A stretch of DNA of 64,000 nucleotides from Deltaproteobacteria bacterium (lineage in GTDB: Bacteria > Bdellovibrionota > UBA2394): NCBI GenBank assembly GCA_017302715.1, contig JAFLCD010000003.1, positions 204,990 to 268,989 of the forward strand. Direction: 5' to 3'. Made by a program: the position numbers and the translations under genes. Positions within the stretch are counted from its first letter, which is position 1; the number at the start of each line of letters is the position of its first letter. Positions 53,744-62,361 of the stretch are shown here, piece after piece. The notes beneath the pieces were generated by a model that saw nothing but the letters and a program-made list of their open reading frames with translations, ran no database searches and was not told where the DNA came from.

Positions 53744-55519
53744 TTAAAGAACATCGCTCCACCGAGGGCTTACGGCAAACGCGGCATTTATCAGTCCCAC
53801 ATGAGAATAAGTTTGTGGAAAATTTCCTAACTGCTGTTTCGTTGCTGGGTCGAAGTGTTCGGAAAAAAGGCCTAGGAAATTAGAAGATTCTAAAGTTCTT
53901 TCAATCATAAGTCGTGCATCTTCCACTTCACCTTGTTGAGCAAGTGCTTGAGCAATCCAAAACGAGCAGGCAATGAAAGCCGAGCGAGGTATTCCAAAAT
54001 CATCTTCTTGAAGATAGCGATAGAAAAAAGTTTTGGAGTCATGAGAAAGAAGCAGTTTCGATCTGATTTGCTCTAAAGTTTTTTCTGCCAGTATTCGATC
54101 AGGAAATCTTAACAGACTTAAATGAGAGAGTGCGGAATCCAAATTTGATCCCTCGGAGGTGCTTCTAAGAATTCCGTCTTTCACCGCTGAGCGTAACGAA
54201 AGTTCTGCGCGTTTGCATTCGACAGCTGAATCGATTTTAAATTGCGGAAGAAATCCATTTTTTTGAATTCGATCCAATCTTTCAAATCCTGCCCAGAGCA
54301 TTAAATTTGTAAAACTATGTTCACGCATCGTATTTCGAAATTCCCAAAGCCCAGCGTCTTTTTGTCCTATCGCTCGTGATGCATGAGTTGCTAAATATTC
54401 GAGAAGGCGTTGATGTTGCCCATCTCGTAAGTACTGAAAGCGTTCATCAAAATAAATGGGTGCAAGGGTTAAAATCATTTCGCCATAAACATCATTTTGA
54501 ATATGTTCGGATGCCTGATTGTTGGATCGAACGGGTTGAGATTTTTGATAGCCCTGCCAATTCGAATGAATTTGTTCCGCTAAAGGAATTCCGCGACTGA
54601 TCGTATAAAGCGGAGAGAGTCTTTCTCGAGAAGCTGCATGTTCAAAGGCAATATCCAAAAGAAATTTTAAAAAGCCTTCCATTTCTTCAAAATGACCAAG
54701 GCTGTGAAAAGCGCTGAGAGTAAAATAAGCATCTCTTAGCCAACAAAAACGATAATCCCAATTTCGAGTTCCATTTAGCTCTTCGGGTAAGCTGGTAGTC
54801 GTCGCGGCTAAAATAGCGCCCGTATCTTCATAGCAGTGGAGTTTGAGTGCCAGAGCAGAACGAATAACTTCTTTTTGAAAGTGAACGGGAATCGAGCAAT
54901 GCTTTACCCAAGTTCTCCAGTAATCTCGAGTCTGAAGAAAAAATCGCTCACTTACAGAAACAAGATCTTCTTCAACCCCAGTTCCCCATGTCAGTGCAAA
55001 ATAAAGTTTTTCCTTTAGTTGAAATGGCGTGGAATCTCCTAGATAAGTCAGAGGCATATTTGTCGTGAGACGCAAACTGTCGTCGTTCCAATCGAAACGC
55101 AAATGACTATTGCCACGTATGGGATTCATCGGTTCTTTGCCCCAGCCTTTTATCGGTCGACAATCTATTTGAACGATCGTGCCAGGCTCGAGTGGTTCAA
55201 CCATTCTTATCATCATCAAAGGACGAAACATTCGACCGTATTGTTCAAATCGAGGGCAAAAATCCGTGATACGAATTTTTCCACCTCGTGAACCTTCAAT
55301 TTCTGTAATCAAGATATTTGTATTTTCAAGATAGGATTGCTCGCTTGAAATTACTCCGCCGTCGCAGAGGGAAATGGAAAAATGACCTCCTGAAGGATCC
55401 AAAAGGCGGCCAAAAATTGGCTCGCTATCAGGTCGCGGCAGGCATAGCCATTCTAAGCTCCCGGATTCATGAATAAGCGCAGAAATCTGACAGTTTCCAA
55501 CAATTCCAAGCGGATACAT
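53744..55519 (-). CDS. Glycoside hydrolase family 15 enzyme
   Basis: 591 residues. The N-terminal domain, MYPLGIVGNCQISALIHESGSLEWLCLPRPDSEPIFGRLLD, is the typical GH15 start in bacteria. The (alpha/alpha)6 barrel has ELNGTRNWDYRFCWLRDAYFTLSAF, with a catalytic region near NDVYGEMILTLA and the C-terminal LGNFPQTYSHVGLINAAFAVS. Bacterial relatives are glucoamylase- or trehalase-like. No signal peptide is seen, so it is cytosolic. Next to otsA-otsB it may hydrolyse trehalose or storage glucans; specificity is inferred from context only. Confidence 0.92.
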   Translation of the reverse strand: MYPLGIVGNCQISALIHESGSLEWLCLPRPDSEPIFGRLLDPSGGHFSISLCDGGVISSEQSYLENTNILITEIEGSRGGKIRITDFCPRFEQYGRMFRPLMMIRMVEPLEPGTIVQIDCRPIKGWGKEPMNPIRGNSHLRFDWNDDSLRLTTNMPLTYLGDSTPFQLKEKLYFALTWGTGVEEDLVSVSERFFLQTRDYWRTWVKHCSIPVHFQKEVIRSALALKLHCYEDTGAILAATTTSLPEELNGTRNWDYRFCWLRDAYFTLSAFHSLGHFEEMEGFLKFLLDIAFEHAASRERLSPLYTISRGIPLAEQIHSNWQGYQKSQPVRSNNQASEHIQNDVYGEMILTLAPIYFDERFQYLRDGQHQRLLEYLATHASRAIGQKDAGLWEFRNTMREHSFTNLMLWAGFERLDRIQKNGFLPQFKIDSAVECKRAELSLRSAVKDGILRSTSEGSNLDSALSHLSLLRFPDRILAEKTLEQIRSKLLLSHDSKTFFYRYLQEDDFGIPRSAFIACSFWIAQALAQQGEVEDARLMIERTLESSNFLGLFSEHFDPATKQQLGNFPQTYSHVGLINAAFAVSPRWSDVL

Positions 55520-55564
55520 TCTTTGAAGTTTATTTTATTTTGATATCAAAGTAAACTATGCATC

Positions 55565-57799
55565 ATGAGGTTGTCGCTTCGATTTATTTTGCCCCTGATT
55601 TTTGTTCTAGGGTTAATAGCCTATCTGGTTATGCCTTTGGTAGATTCGCTGACCTTGCAGTGGTTTAGACGAGATCTTGATATTCGATCTCAGTTAATTT
55701 CAAATACCATTCAAGATTCCCTTACTGATTTAATTAAAACTAATTCAAAAGCGAAAATAATTTCTTTGTTTGATCATGCCATTCAAGATGAGCGGCTTTA
55801 TGCACTTGGTTTTTGTGATTTAAATCACCATTTAAAATTTAAGACTCAGACGTTTCCGGTAGAACTTGAATGTCCTAAGGGCGCTGAGAATTCAAATGGA
55901 ATTAATCATCTTACTCCTGGCTCGCTTCACGTGGCGAGCTTTGCCGTGGTGTCCGAGGGAACTACCCTCGGACACCTTATTCTTCTTCACGATATGAGCT
56001 TTATTGAAAGAAGAAGTGCCGATACGAAAAGATATATTTGGTATCTATTTTTAATTCTTGGAATTGTGGTTTCATTTCTTACAGTTGTTATCGCGCAGCT
56101 TAGTTGGCGTGGATGGATTTCTGGAATGCGCAGCCTTTTAAAGGGCGAAGGTCTTTTGAGGCCTACGCCATCGACAACATCCAGAGAATTAATCCCACTC
56201 GAAAAGGATCTTCGCGGGCTTATTCAAAATCTGGAGAACGATCGTCGCTCTCGAGACGAGAGTCAAATCAATTGGACACCTCAAACTTTGAAAAAAATTC
56301 TCCATGAAGATTTATCGGGAGATGAAGTTCTTATCGTTTCAAATCGAGAGCCTTATATTCATACTCGTCGAAATCAAAAAATCGAAATTCAAGTGCCTGC
56401 CAGCGGAGTGGTGACGGCCCTTGAGCCTATTATGAGGGCATGTTCTGGAACTTGGATTGCTCATGGTGGTGGATCGGCCGATCGTGAAGTGGTCGATAAA
56501 AATGATCGAATTCAAGTTCCTCCAGGTAATCCGAGTTATTCGATTCGCAGAGTGTGGCTCTCAAAAGAAGAGGAGCAAGGTTACTATTACGGTTTCGCGA
56601 ACGAAGGAATTTGGCCGCTCTGTCATATCGCTCATACGCGCCCTACGTTTCGAACGGCGGATTGGAAGCAATATGTGGCGGTGAATGAGAAATTTGCCGA
56701 AGCTGTTTTTAAGGAAGTTAAAACAGATGATCCCGTCATTCTCATTCAAGATTATCACTTCGCTCTTTTGCCAAGACTCATTCGAAAGAGAATTCCGGCC
56801 GCGACGATCGTAAGTTTTTGGCATATTCCATGGCCGAATCCAGAAGCGTTTGGAATTTGTCCATGGAGGGAAGAAATTTTGGATGGCTTGTTCGGTAGCA
56901 GCATTCTTGGATTTCACACGCGGTTTCATTGCAATAACTTTATCGACACTGTCGATCGATTTCTGGAAGCCCGGATTGATCGTGAAACATCGACGATTTC
57001 TTATGGAGGGCAGCTCACCGCTGTTGAGCATTATCCCATTTCTATCGAGTGGCCTCCGCGTTGGCTCGCTGAACAAAAATCGATTCAAGATTGTCGGGAT
57101 GAAATTAGAAAGCAGAATCAAATATCGCCAACGGCTTTTGTTGGTGTTGGAGTAGACCGCTTAGATTACACAAAAGGAATTTTAGAAAGATTTTTAGCGA
57201 TCGAAATGTTTCTTGAGAAACATCCAGAATGGATTGGAAAATTTAATTTTATTCAAATTGCAGCTCCCACCCGCTCGAGCATTGAACGCTATCAGCAGTT
57301 TGAATCGGAGGTTCGTGCTTTGACCCGAAAAATCAATAGTCGCTTCGGTAAAAATGGCTATGAGCCTATTTGTTTAAAAATTGAACATCATGAGCCCGAT
57401 CAAGTTTATGAATATTATCGGGGTGCTGATTTTTGTGCGGTCACGAGTCTTCACGATGGAATGAATTTAGTTGCGAAAGAATTTGTTGCTTCTCGTGATG
57501 ACGAGAGGGGTGTTCTGATTTTAAGTCAATTTACTGGTGCGGCTCGAGAGCTGCCCGAGGCTCTTCTTGTGAACCCCTATAATATTGATCAATGTGCAGA
57601 TGCACTCGAGAGAGCACTTACGATGTCTCACAAAGAGCAGAGAGATCGAATGCGAAGCATGAGAGGTCTTGTTCAAGAATTTAATATTTATCGTTGGGCA
57701 GGCCGAATGCTTATGGATGCTGCGCGAATGCGCCAAAGAAACCGCTTGCTAGGAAGAAAAGATAATTTGATTTCATTGAAAGGATTGAGGTCGCGATGA
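55565..57799 (+). CDS. otsA: Membrane-anchored trehalose-6-phosphate synthase with sensor-like N-terminus
   Basis: 744 residues. Residues 8-28 and 157-180 are membrane spans around an about 125-residue extracytoplasmic domain (LQWFRRDLDIRSQLISNTIQ ... GHLILLHDMSFIERR), like a histidine-kinase sensor. After the second span comes a charged HAMP-like helical linker (about 181-250). The GT20 catalytic domain starts at 253 (EVLIVSNREPYIHT), with WIAHGGGSADREVV, SFWHIPWPNPEAFGI, GFHTRFHCNNF, VDRLDYTKGI and TSLHDGMNLVAKEFVA, which bind UDP-glucose and glucose-6-phosphate. The N-terminal module is not part of standard OtsA. It overlaps otsB by ATGA. Confidence 0.92.
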   Translation: MRLSLRFILPLIFVLGLIAYLVMPLVDSLTLQWFRRDLDIRSQLISNTIQDSLTDLIKTNSKAKIISLFDHAIQDERLYALGFCDLNHHLKFKTQTFPVELECPKGAENSNGINHLTPGSLHVASFAVVSEGTTLGHLILLHDMSFIERRSADTKRYIWYLFLILGIVVSFLTVVIAQLSWRGWISGMRSLLKGEGLLRPTPSTTSRELIPLEKDLRGLIQNLENDRRSRDESQINWTPQTLKKILHEDLSGDEVLIVSNREPYIHTRRNQKIEIQVPASGVVTALEPIMRACSGTWIAHGGGSADREVVDKNDRIQVPPGNPSYSIRRVWLSKEEEQGYYYGFANEGIWPLCHIAHTRPTFRTADWKQYVAVNEKFAEAVFKEVKTDDPVILIQDYHFALLPRLIRKRIPAATIVSFWHIPWPNPEAFGICPWREEILDGLFGSSILGFHTRFHCNNFIDTVDRFLEARIDRETSTISYGGQLTAVEHYPISIEWPPRWLAEQKSIQDCRDEIRKQNQISPTAFVGVGVDRLDYTKGILERFLAIEMFLEKHPEWIGKFNFIQIAAPTRSSIERYQQFESEVRALTRKINSRFGKNGYEPICLKIEHHEPDQVYEYYRGADFCAVTSLHDGMNLVAKEFVASRDDERGVLILSQFTGAARELPEALLVNPYNIDQCADALERALTMSHKEQRDRMRSMRGLVQEFNIYRWAGRMLMDAARMRQRNRLLGRKDNLISLKGLRSR

Positions 57800-58581
57800 A
57801 ATATTTATTTTCTGAGCCCGGTAAAAATTTATTGGAATCGTTAACCTTTACAAAAACTCTCTATGCTTTTGATTTTGATGGAACTCTTTCGCCCATTGTT
57901 AAGAATCCTGAAGATGCAACGATATCAAAATCTATCCTCGCTTCTTTAGCAGAGCTTTCGGATTTAGTTCCGGTAGCCATTATTTCTGGGCGTTCGATCA
58001 AAGATCTAAAGACTAGGCTTGGTTTTGAGCCGTCGTATTTGATTGGTAACCACGGCTTAGAAGGTCTTGGCTCAACAAAGGCGTCGATTGAAGCTTCGCG
58101 TGAAATTTGCGAGAACTGGAAGTCTCAATTAAACGCGCGCTGGGGGTCATTAAAAAATGATTCAGGTATTTTTGTAGAAGATAAAATGTATTCGTTGGCT
58201 CTTCATTATCGTAAATCCAGAAATAAAAAACAGGCTCGGCTTAATTTATTTGAAAAAATTGAGAATCTTGAGCCATCACCGAGGATTATTTTAGGTAAGT
58301 CGGTAATGAATTTAATTCCGGTGGGTGCGCCCCATAAAGGTGTCGCCTTGTTGGAACTAATGATGGTACTTGAATTAAGATCTGCTTTTTATATTGGTGA
58401 TGATGATACGGACGAAGATGTTTTTAGTTTGCCAGACGAGGGAATTATCACGGTGCGAGTGGGTTCGAAAAAAACTTCGCATGCAAAATTTTTCGTGAAG
58501 AGGCAGTCAGAAGTTCATCGTATTATTAAAGAACTCACTCACCGACTTCAAGCGCTCGCTAAAAAGAAGAAGATTTCATGA
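57796..58581 (+). CDS. otsB: Trehalose-6-phosphate phosphatase
   Basis: 261 residues of the HAD superfamily. The nucleophile Asp is in AFDFDGTLSPIV (26-30 for DFDGT), with IISGRSIKDLK (motif II), ALHYRKS and the acidic YIGDDDTDEDVF (motif IV). IGNHGLEGLG is typical of the trehalose phosphatase cap. It dephosphorylates the OtsA product to trehalose. It is co-operonic with otsA (ATGA overlap) and with the MarR gene downstream (ATGA overlap). Confidence 0.95.
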   Translation: MKYLFSEPGKNLLESLTFTKTLYAFDFDGTLSPIVKNPEDATISKSILASLAELSDLVPVAIISGRSIKDLKTRLGFEPSYLIGNHGLEGLGSTKASIEASREICENWKSQLNARWGSLKNDSGIFVEDKMYSLALHYRKSRNKKQARLNLFEKIENLEPSPRIILGKSVMNLIPVGAPHKGVALLELMMVLELRSAFYIGDDDTDEDVFSLPDEGIITVRVGSKKTSHAKFFVKRQSEVHRIIKELTHRLQALAKKKKIS

Positions 58582-58940
58582 ATGAACGTGTAACGAAGTT
58601 AGTGAAGATGAGTCTCGTGTTTCATAACTTGAACAAGGTGGTGGAGCATGAACTTGGGCTAAGTTTGGTCCAATATCATTTGCTGGTGCATTTGAAATCT
58701 CGTCCAGGTATTTCACCACAGTCTCTGGCAAAAATAGCTGGAATGCATCCAAGCACTTTAACTCAAAGCATGAAAAGACTCGGCAAAAGAGATTTTCTGT
58801 TTGTCGGAGATGACCCGAAAGACTCTCGTAAGAAAATGCTCACTCTTACCTTTGCGGGAAATCAAGCCATCGATCATTTTGAAGCAGGAATTGATAGTTT
58901 GCTTACGAATGATCAATTAGATGGTCTTTCAAGTCAGTGA
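58578..58940 (+). CDS. MarR-family transcriptional regulator
   Basis: 120 residues, short for MarR. The winged helix-turn-helix is readable: LVQYHLLVHLKSRPGISPQSLAKIAGMHPSTLTQSMKRLGKRDFLFVGDDPKDSRKKMLTLTFAG, with the conserved D-x-R in the wing (DPKDSRKK). The N-terminal dimerisation helix is short. It is the third gene of the trehalose unit and may control it; the signal is unknown. Its 3' end overlaps the SCO gene. Confidence 0.9.
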   Translation: MNERVTKLVKMSLVFHNLNKVVEHELGLSLVQYHLLVHLKSRPGISPQSLAKIAGMHPSTLTQSMKRLGKRDFLFVGDDPKDSRKKMLTLTFAGNQAIDHFEAGIDSLLTNDQLDGLSSQ

Positions 58941-59635
58941 GATACTCGTCTGACAAACTTTAAAAAAAACTGTGGCACTCGAGCAATAAAGAGAAGAAGC
59001 GCTAAAGCTAAAAAGGCGAGCAATCCTGTGAATAGGAGCAGTCCATGGCTTGATGTCTTTTTGGGTTCTTTATCTAGATCAGACAGAGCCGATTGTAATT
59101 CTGTCGAAGAAATGGATGCTCCATATAAGTAGGAGCTAATTTTAAATTGCTTGTCGATTAAGACAATCAGATTTGAATGAGCAAAGTCTTCACCTGTTTT
59201 TACGTACCGAAAATCAAGCGCGTCCATCAAGCTCCGGATTTGAGATTCATCTCCATAGGCCAGCATCCAATCTTTCGGTAAATGATGTGCCTTTTTAAAC
59301 TTCTGAAGCGAGTTTGGATTTTCTTTTGGATCGAACGAAAGACTTAAAACTCTAAAGTTTTTTCCAAAATCTTTAACTCCGTCAAAGGACTGAACGAGAT
59401 TATTTGTCATCAAAGGACAAGTGGATTTACACGAAGAAAACATTGGATGAATGAAGAATGGTTTTCCTTTCCATTCTGAGAGTTGAAAAGTTTTTCCGGA
59501 CTCATCCATTAATTTAATATCATTGAGCGCGGTCCCTATTCGATTCGTTCCATCGGTTTGAAAATTTGCGAAGCAAGGATTTTGGATCATGGCAACTGCC
59601 ACGATCCACAGAAAGACGATGTGTTTAGTCCTCAT
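58934..59635 (-). CDS. SCO1/SenC copper chaperone for cytochrome oxidase
   Basis: 233 residues. A signal or anchor span (6-23) is followed by the thioredoxin-like SCO fold with the copper ligands in SSCKSTCPLM (CxxxC) and the later His in FAHSNLIVLID. LSFDPKENP is another family mark. A second span at the C-terminus (GLLLFTGLLAFLALALLLFIA) makes it membrane-bound at both ends. It probably delivers copper to the CuA site of the subunit II gene upstream. It is the last gene in the oxidase operon. Confidence 0.93.
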   Translation of the reverse strand: MRTKHIVFLWIVAVAMIQNPCFANFQTDGTNRIGTALNDIKLMDESGKTFQLSEWKGKPFFIHPMFSSCKSTCPLMTNNLVQSFDGVKDFGKNFRVLSLSFDPKENPNSLQKFKKAHHLPKDWMLAYGDESQIRSLMDALDFRYVKTGEDFAHSNLIVLIDKQFKISSYLYGASISSTELQSALSDLDKEPKKTSSHGLLLFTGLLAFLALALLLFIARVPQFFLKFVRRVSH

Positions 59636-61335
59636 GGCTTAGGATTTTCTTTTTGAGGAGAAATCGGACTATCCGTTACAAAGGGAGACGAAGTAAACGG
59701 AGCGTTTTTTGGAATTTCCAAAAGTGGTGGAACGTACGCAAACAAAAGCGCCAAAATCATCATTAAAATGTAAGGTTTAAAACTTTGAACAAAAGGAATC
59801 TGCTCATCGTGAAACGACTCCGATGTAGGAAGTTCGATGATAGATTCGTGTTCGCGCTTCGCCAACAAAGTGGAAATGAACGAGATGAAATAAAAAATCA
59901 TCGCAAAGGTCATTAAAATTCCACCGACAGCAGTAAACACGGCAGATAGATGCCATCCAGAATCGAAAAGCGGAGAACTTGGATTCGTATACGTTAGTCC
60001 CATATTGGTTCGTCTAGGTTCGTTATGAAGAATTCCCGAGATAGAGAGGCTTGTAGAAAAGATGACGATCCCGAAAAGCCAGAGGTAGGGAACTGCAAGA
60101 ACCGCCTTTTTGTAACGAATCCTTTTTCCGCTGAGCTGAGAAATCAGAAACAAACTCATCCCAATAAACGCGAGAAAAACAGGACCACCAACGGTCATAT
60201 GAAAATGACCGGGCATCCAAGCCGTATTGTGTACGAGACTATTCATGGACACAGAAGCATTCACGATTCCGGTGACGCCTCCAAAAATAAAAATGACTAA
60301 GCCCACAAACAGATAAGAAAATAACCAACGGTCTTCATCAAGATAGGGAAGTTTTGACCACCATTGAAAAAGTCCGCGACCGCCGCGCATCTTTCCTGCA
60401 ATTTCAAGCGAGGCTGCTAACGTAAATGCGGTTAGAAAACTTGGAAAGGCCACTCCAAAAGTAAAGATGGCGTGAAGCCATTTCCATTTCTCGCCAATTC
60501 CAGGATCTGTGAGCTGATGATGAAGGCCAACAGGTGCTGAAAGAACAATGAAAGTCAAAAAAGCTAAACGTCCTGCGAAGTCTGAAAAAAGTTTTCCACC
60601 TGCAAGTTTAGGAAGAAATACATAGTACATAAGGTAAGCCGGCAATAACCAAAAATAGACGAGTGCATGGCCGAAGAACCAAAATAACGTACGAGCTAGA
60701 GTCACATTGATTTCGGGAACAAATCCCATCGACCATGGCAATAAAAGTCCTAGAACTTCATACGCTAAAGGCAATGTCGCTGAAAGCCAGACGATGAATG
60801 TTGCTATAATGCCCACGACCGCGAGCGGAGTTTTTTGCTGAGGGTTTTCTTTTTTCCATTGGCGATACACAGGTATCCAAGAAAAAAATGCGATCCAAGA
60901 TCCGACCACAAGAAGAACAGCGCCGATATAAAAAGTTGGATGAGCTTTGAGAGGAGGATAAAACGTATAGAGCACAGAAGAGGTGCCAGAAAGAATAGCT
61001 CCCGCTGTGATGAGAGTTCCGACGCCCATCATGAGACCGGCAATCCAGCCCCAGAGCGCGCTGAAATTTTTCTTGAGATAATAAAGAATGATCACGTTTC
61101 CAAAACCCACGGCAAAAAAAGTTGTGAAGACAACGGCATTGATTACACCGTGAAGTGTTAGGCCTTGGTAATATTCCAATCCCAAAAATGAATTGGAGCG
61201 TATCCATCCTGCACGATAAAAAGTTTGGATGAGACCGTGATAAATTCCCAACGTCAAAAGACTGATCGGAAAAATGAGTTGATACAGAATTAAGTTTCTA
61301 TAGACAGGTGTAATTTTTAAACGATCTATTTCCAT
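59632..61335 (-). CDS. Cytochrome c oxidase subunit I, ba3-like (B-family)
   Basis: 567 residues with about 13 spans. The heme a3-CuB site appears as FGHALVYFWLLPAYLMYYV (CuB His and Tyr), LHHQLTDPGI (two CuB His) and MPGHFHMTVGG (heme His ligands). GLTLHGVINAVVFT supplies the low-spin heme His. The absence of the D-channel NxxxxxxN motif and the short loops fit B-family (ba3) oxidases, which have high oxygen affinity. Hydrophobic C-terminal extension (QSFKPYILMMILALLFAYV). It is co-operonic with subunit II upstream, with 6 bases between. Confidence 0.94.
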   Translation of the reverse strand: MEIDRLKITPVYRNLILYQLIFPISLLTLGIYHGLIQTFYRAGWIRSNSFLGLEYYQGLTLHGVINAVVFTTFFAVGFGNVIILYYLKKNFSALWGWIAGLMMGVGTLITAGAILSGTSSVLYTFYPPLKAHPTFYIGAVLLVVGSWIAFFSWIPVYRQWKKENPQQKTPLAVVGIIATFIVWLSATLPLAYEVLGLLLPWSMGFVPEINVTLARTLFWFFGHALVYFWLLPAYLMYYVFLPKLAGGKLFSDFAGRLAFLTFIVLSAPVGLHHQLTDPGIGEKWKWLHAIFTFGVAFPSFLTAFTLAASLEIAGKMRGGRGLFQWWSKLPYLDEDRWLFSYLFVGLVIFIFGGVTGIVNASVSMNSLVHNTAWMPGHFHMTVGGPVFLAFIGMSLFLISQLSGKRIRYKKAVLAVPYLWLFGIVIFSTSLSISGILHNEPRRTNMGLTYTNPSSPLFDSGWHLSAVFTAVGGILMTFAMIFYFISFISTLLAKREHESIIELPTSESFHDEQIPFVQSFKPYILMMILALLFAYVPPLLEIPKNAPFTSSPFVTDSPISPQKENPKP

Positions 61336-61341
61336 AAAAAC

Positions 61342-62172
61342 TTATTTCTCCAGTGATGTTATAAAATCGATGAGTGAATCCACTTCTTCGTTAGTAAGTG
61401 GAACGACAGGCATGCTCGGTTGAAAGCCTTTTACAATTTTCGCGGTCGGAGAAAGTATCGACTCCTTTAAATAGGCTTCGTCTGCTGTTACAGTTTCGCC
61501 ACTTTGAAGATTTACTTTCTGTCCGAAGAGTCCTTTGAAAGTGGGGCCAACTCCGTTGTTGCCGTCGATTGAGTGGCAAGCTGCGCAGCCTCTTTCTCCG
61601 AATAATTTTTTTCCTAAATTCGTACTTTTAGAAGTATTTGAATTGTCTGTGACGGTCGAGACCAATGGTCTTTGATATTCTCGTGGGTCACCTATATAGC
61701 CAGCAGGAAACACAATAATTTTACTCATCATATTTTGATGTCCGACTCCGCAGTATTCATGGCAAATAATTCGATACTCACCAGGCTTTTCGAATGTAGT
61801 CGAAGCATAATTGAGAGCGCCGGGAACCGCTGTGAGATTCACCGATGTGCCAACGATGTGAAATCCATGAGTGACATCCATACTACTCAAATAAAATTCC
61901 ACTTTTGTTCCGGCTCGGACGAATATTTCAGCGGGTTCAAATTGCCACATTCGAGCAAGAACATGAACTTCGTACTTTTCTCGCCAAGTGACCGGATCCA
62001 AGCGCGAGATAACCTCGCCTTTTTCAAAGGGCTGTGTGGCCGTTAGACAAGCTGGAATATTGATATGCAAAACCGTATAAGAATAAATGAGCAGGCTTAG
62101 GAACATAAGCAAAAGACTTGCGACTAAACCTCCGACAACAAGCTCTGACCAATGAATTTTGTTGGATTTCAC
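61342..62172 (-). CDS. Cytochrome c oxidase subunit II with fused cytochrome c domain
   Basis: 276 residues starting with a GTG that overlaps the stop of the small-subunit gene. One span (11-33) is followed by the CuA cupredoxin: His102 in DVTHGFH, and C137-H-E139-Y-C141-G-V-G-H145-Q-N-M148. Residues 185-276 hold a c-type heme domain (GCAACHS, 195-201, with distal Met in FQPSMPVV). Such caa3-style fusions pass electrons straight to CuA. The combination with a ba3-like subunit I is unusual but known in some bacteria. Confidence 0.93.
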   Translation of the reverse strand: MKSNKIHWSELVVGGLVASLLLMFLSLLIYSYTVLHINIPACLTATQPFEKGEVISRLDPVTWREKYEVHVLARMWQFEPAEIFVRAGTKVEFYLSSMDVTHGFHIVGTSVNLTAVPGALNYASTTFEKPGEYRIICHEYCGVGHQNMMSKIIVFPAGYIGDPREYQRPLVSTVTDNSNTSKSTNLGKKLFGERGCAACHSIDGNNGVGPTFKGLFGQKVNLQSGETVTADEAYLKESILSPTAKIVKGFQPSMPVVPLTNEEVDSLIDFITSLEK

Positions 62173-62312
62173 GCTCTGGACACCATAAGATAATAAACGC
62201 TAAACCAAAGAAGTAGACAAAGTCCGGCAAGGCCCAGAAGAAATGCAAACGCACCCCACGGAATAAAATTTGGCGGCATTTCGTTCGAAATTTGAGAATC
62301 TGATTGTTCCAT
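62169..62312 (-). CDS. Small single-span subunit of the ba3-like oxidase
   Basis: 47 residues: a polar N-terminus (MEQSDSQISNEMPPNFIPWG) followed by a single hydrophobic helix (AFAFLLGLAGLCLLLWFSVYYL) and a short basic end. The ATG at 62312 follows AGGGTG, and the stop overlaps the GTG of the subunit II gene, so it is translationally coupled. Small one-helix subunits (IIa type) accompany subunit II of ba3 oxidases. The assignment rests on location, size and topology, not on sequence identity. Confidence 0.75.
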   Translation of the reverse strand: MEQSDSQISNEMPPNFIPWGAFAFLLGLAGLCLLLWFSVYYLMVSRA

Positions 62313-62361
62313 TTTCACCCTTTTTAGATTTTGTGGTTCGTTGGAATAAGTTTAAGCCGAA

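Noticed and set aside
62024..62254. 76-residue minus-strand frame over the start of the oxidase subunit II gene
   Set aside because: It competes with the 47-residue frame at 62169-62312, which has a ribosome site, a clean membrane helix and a coupled stop/start.
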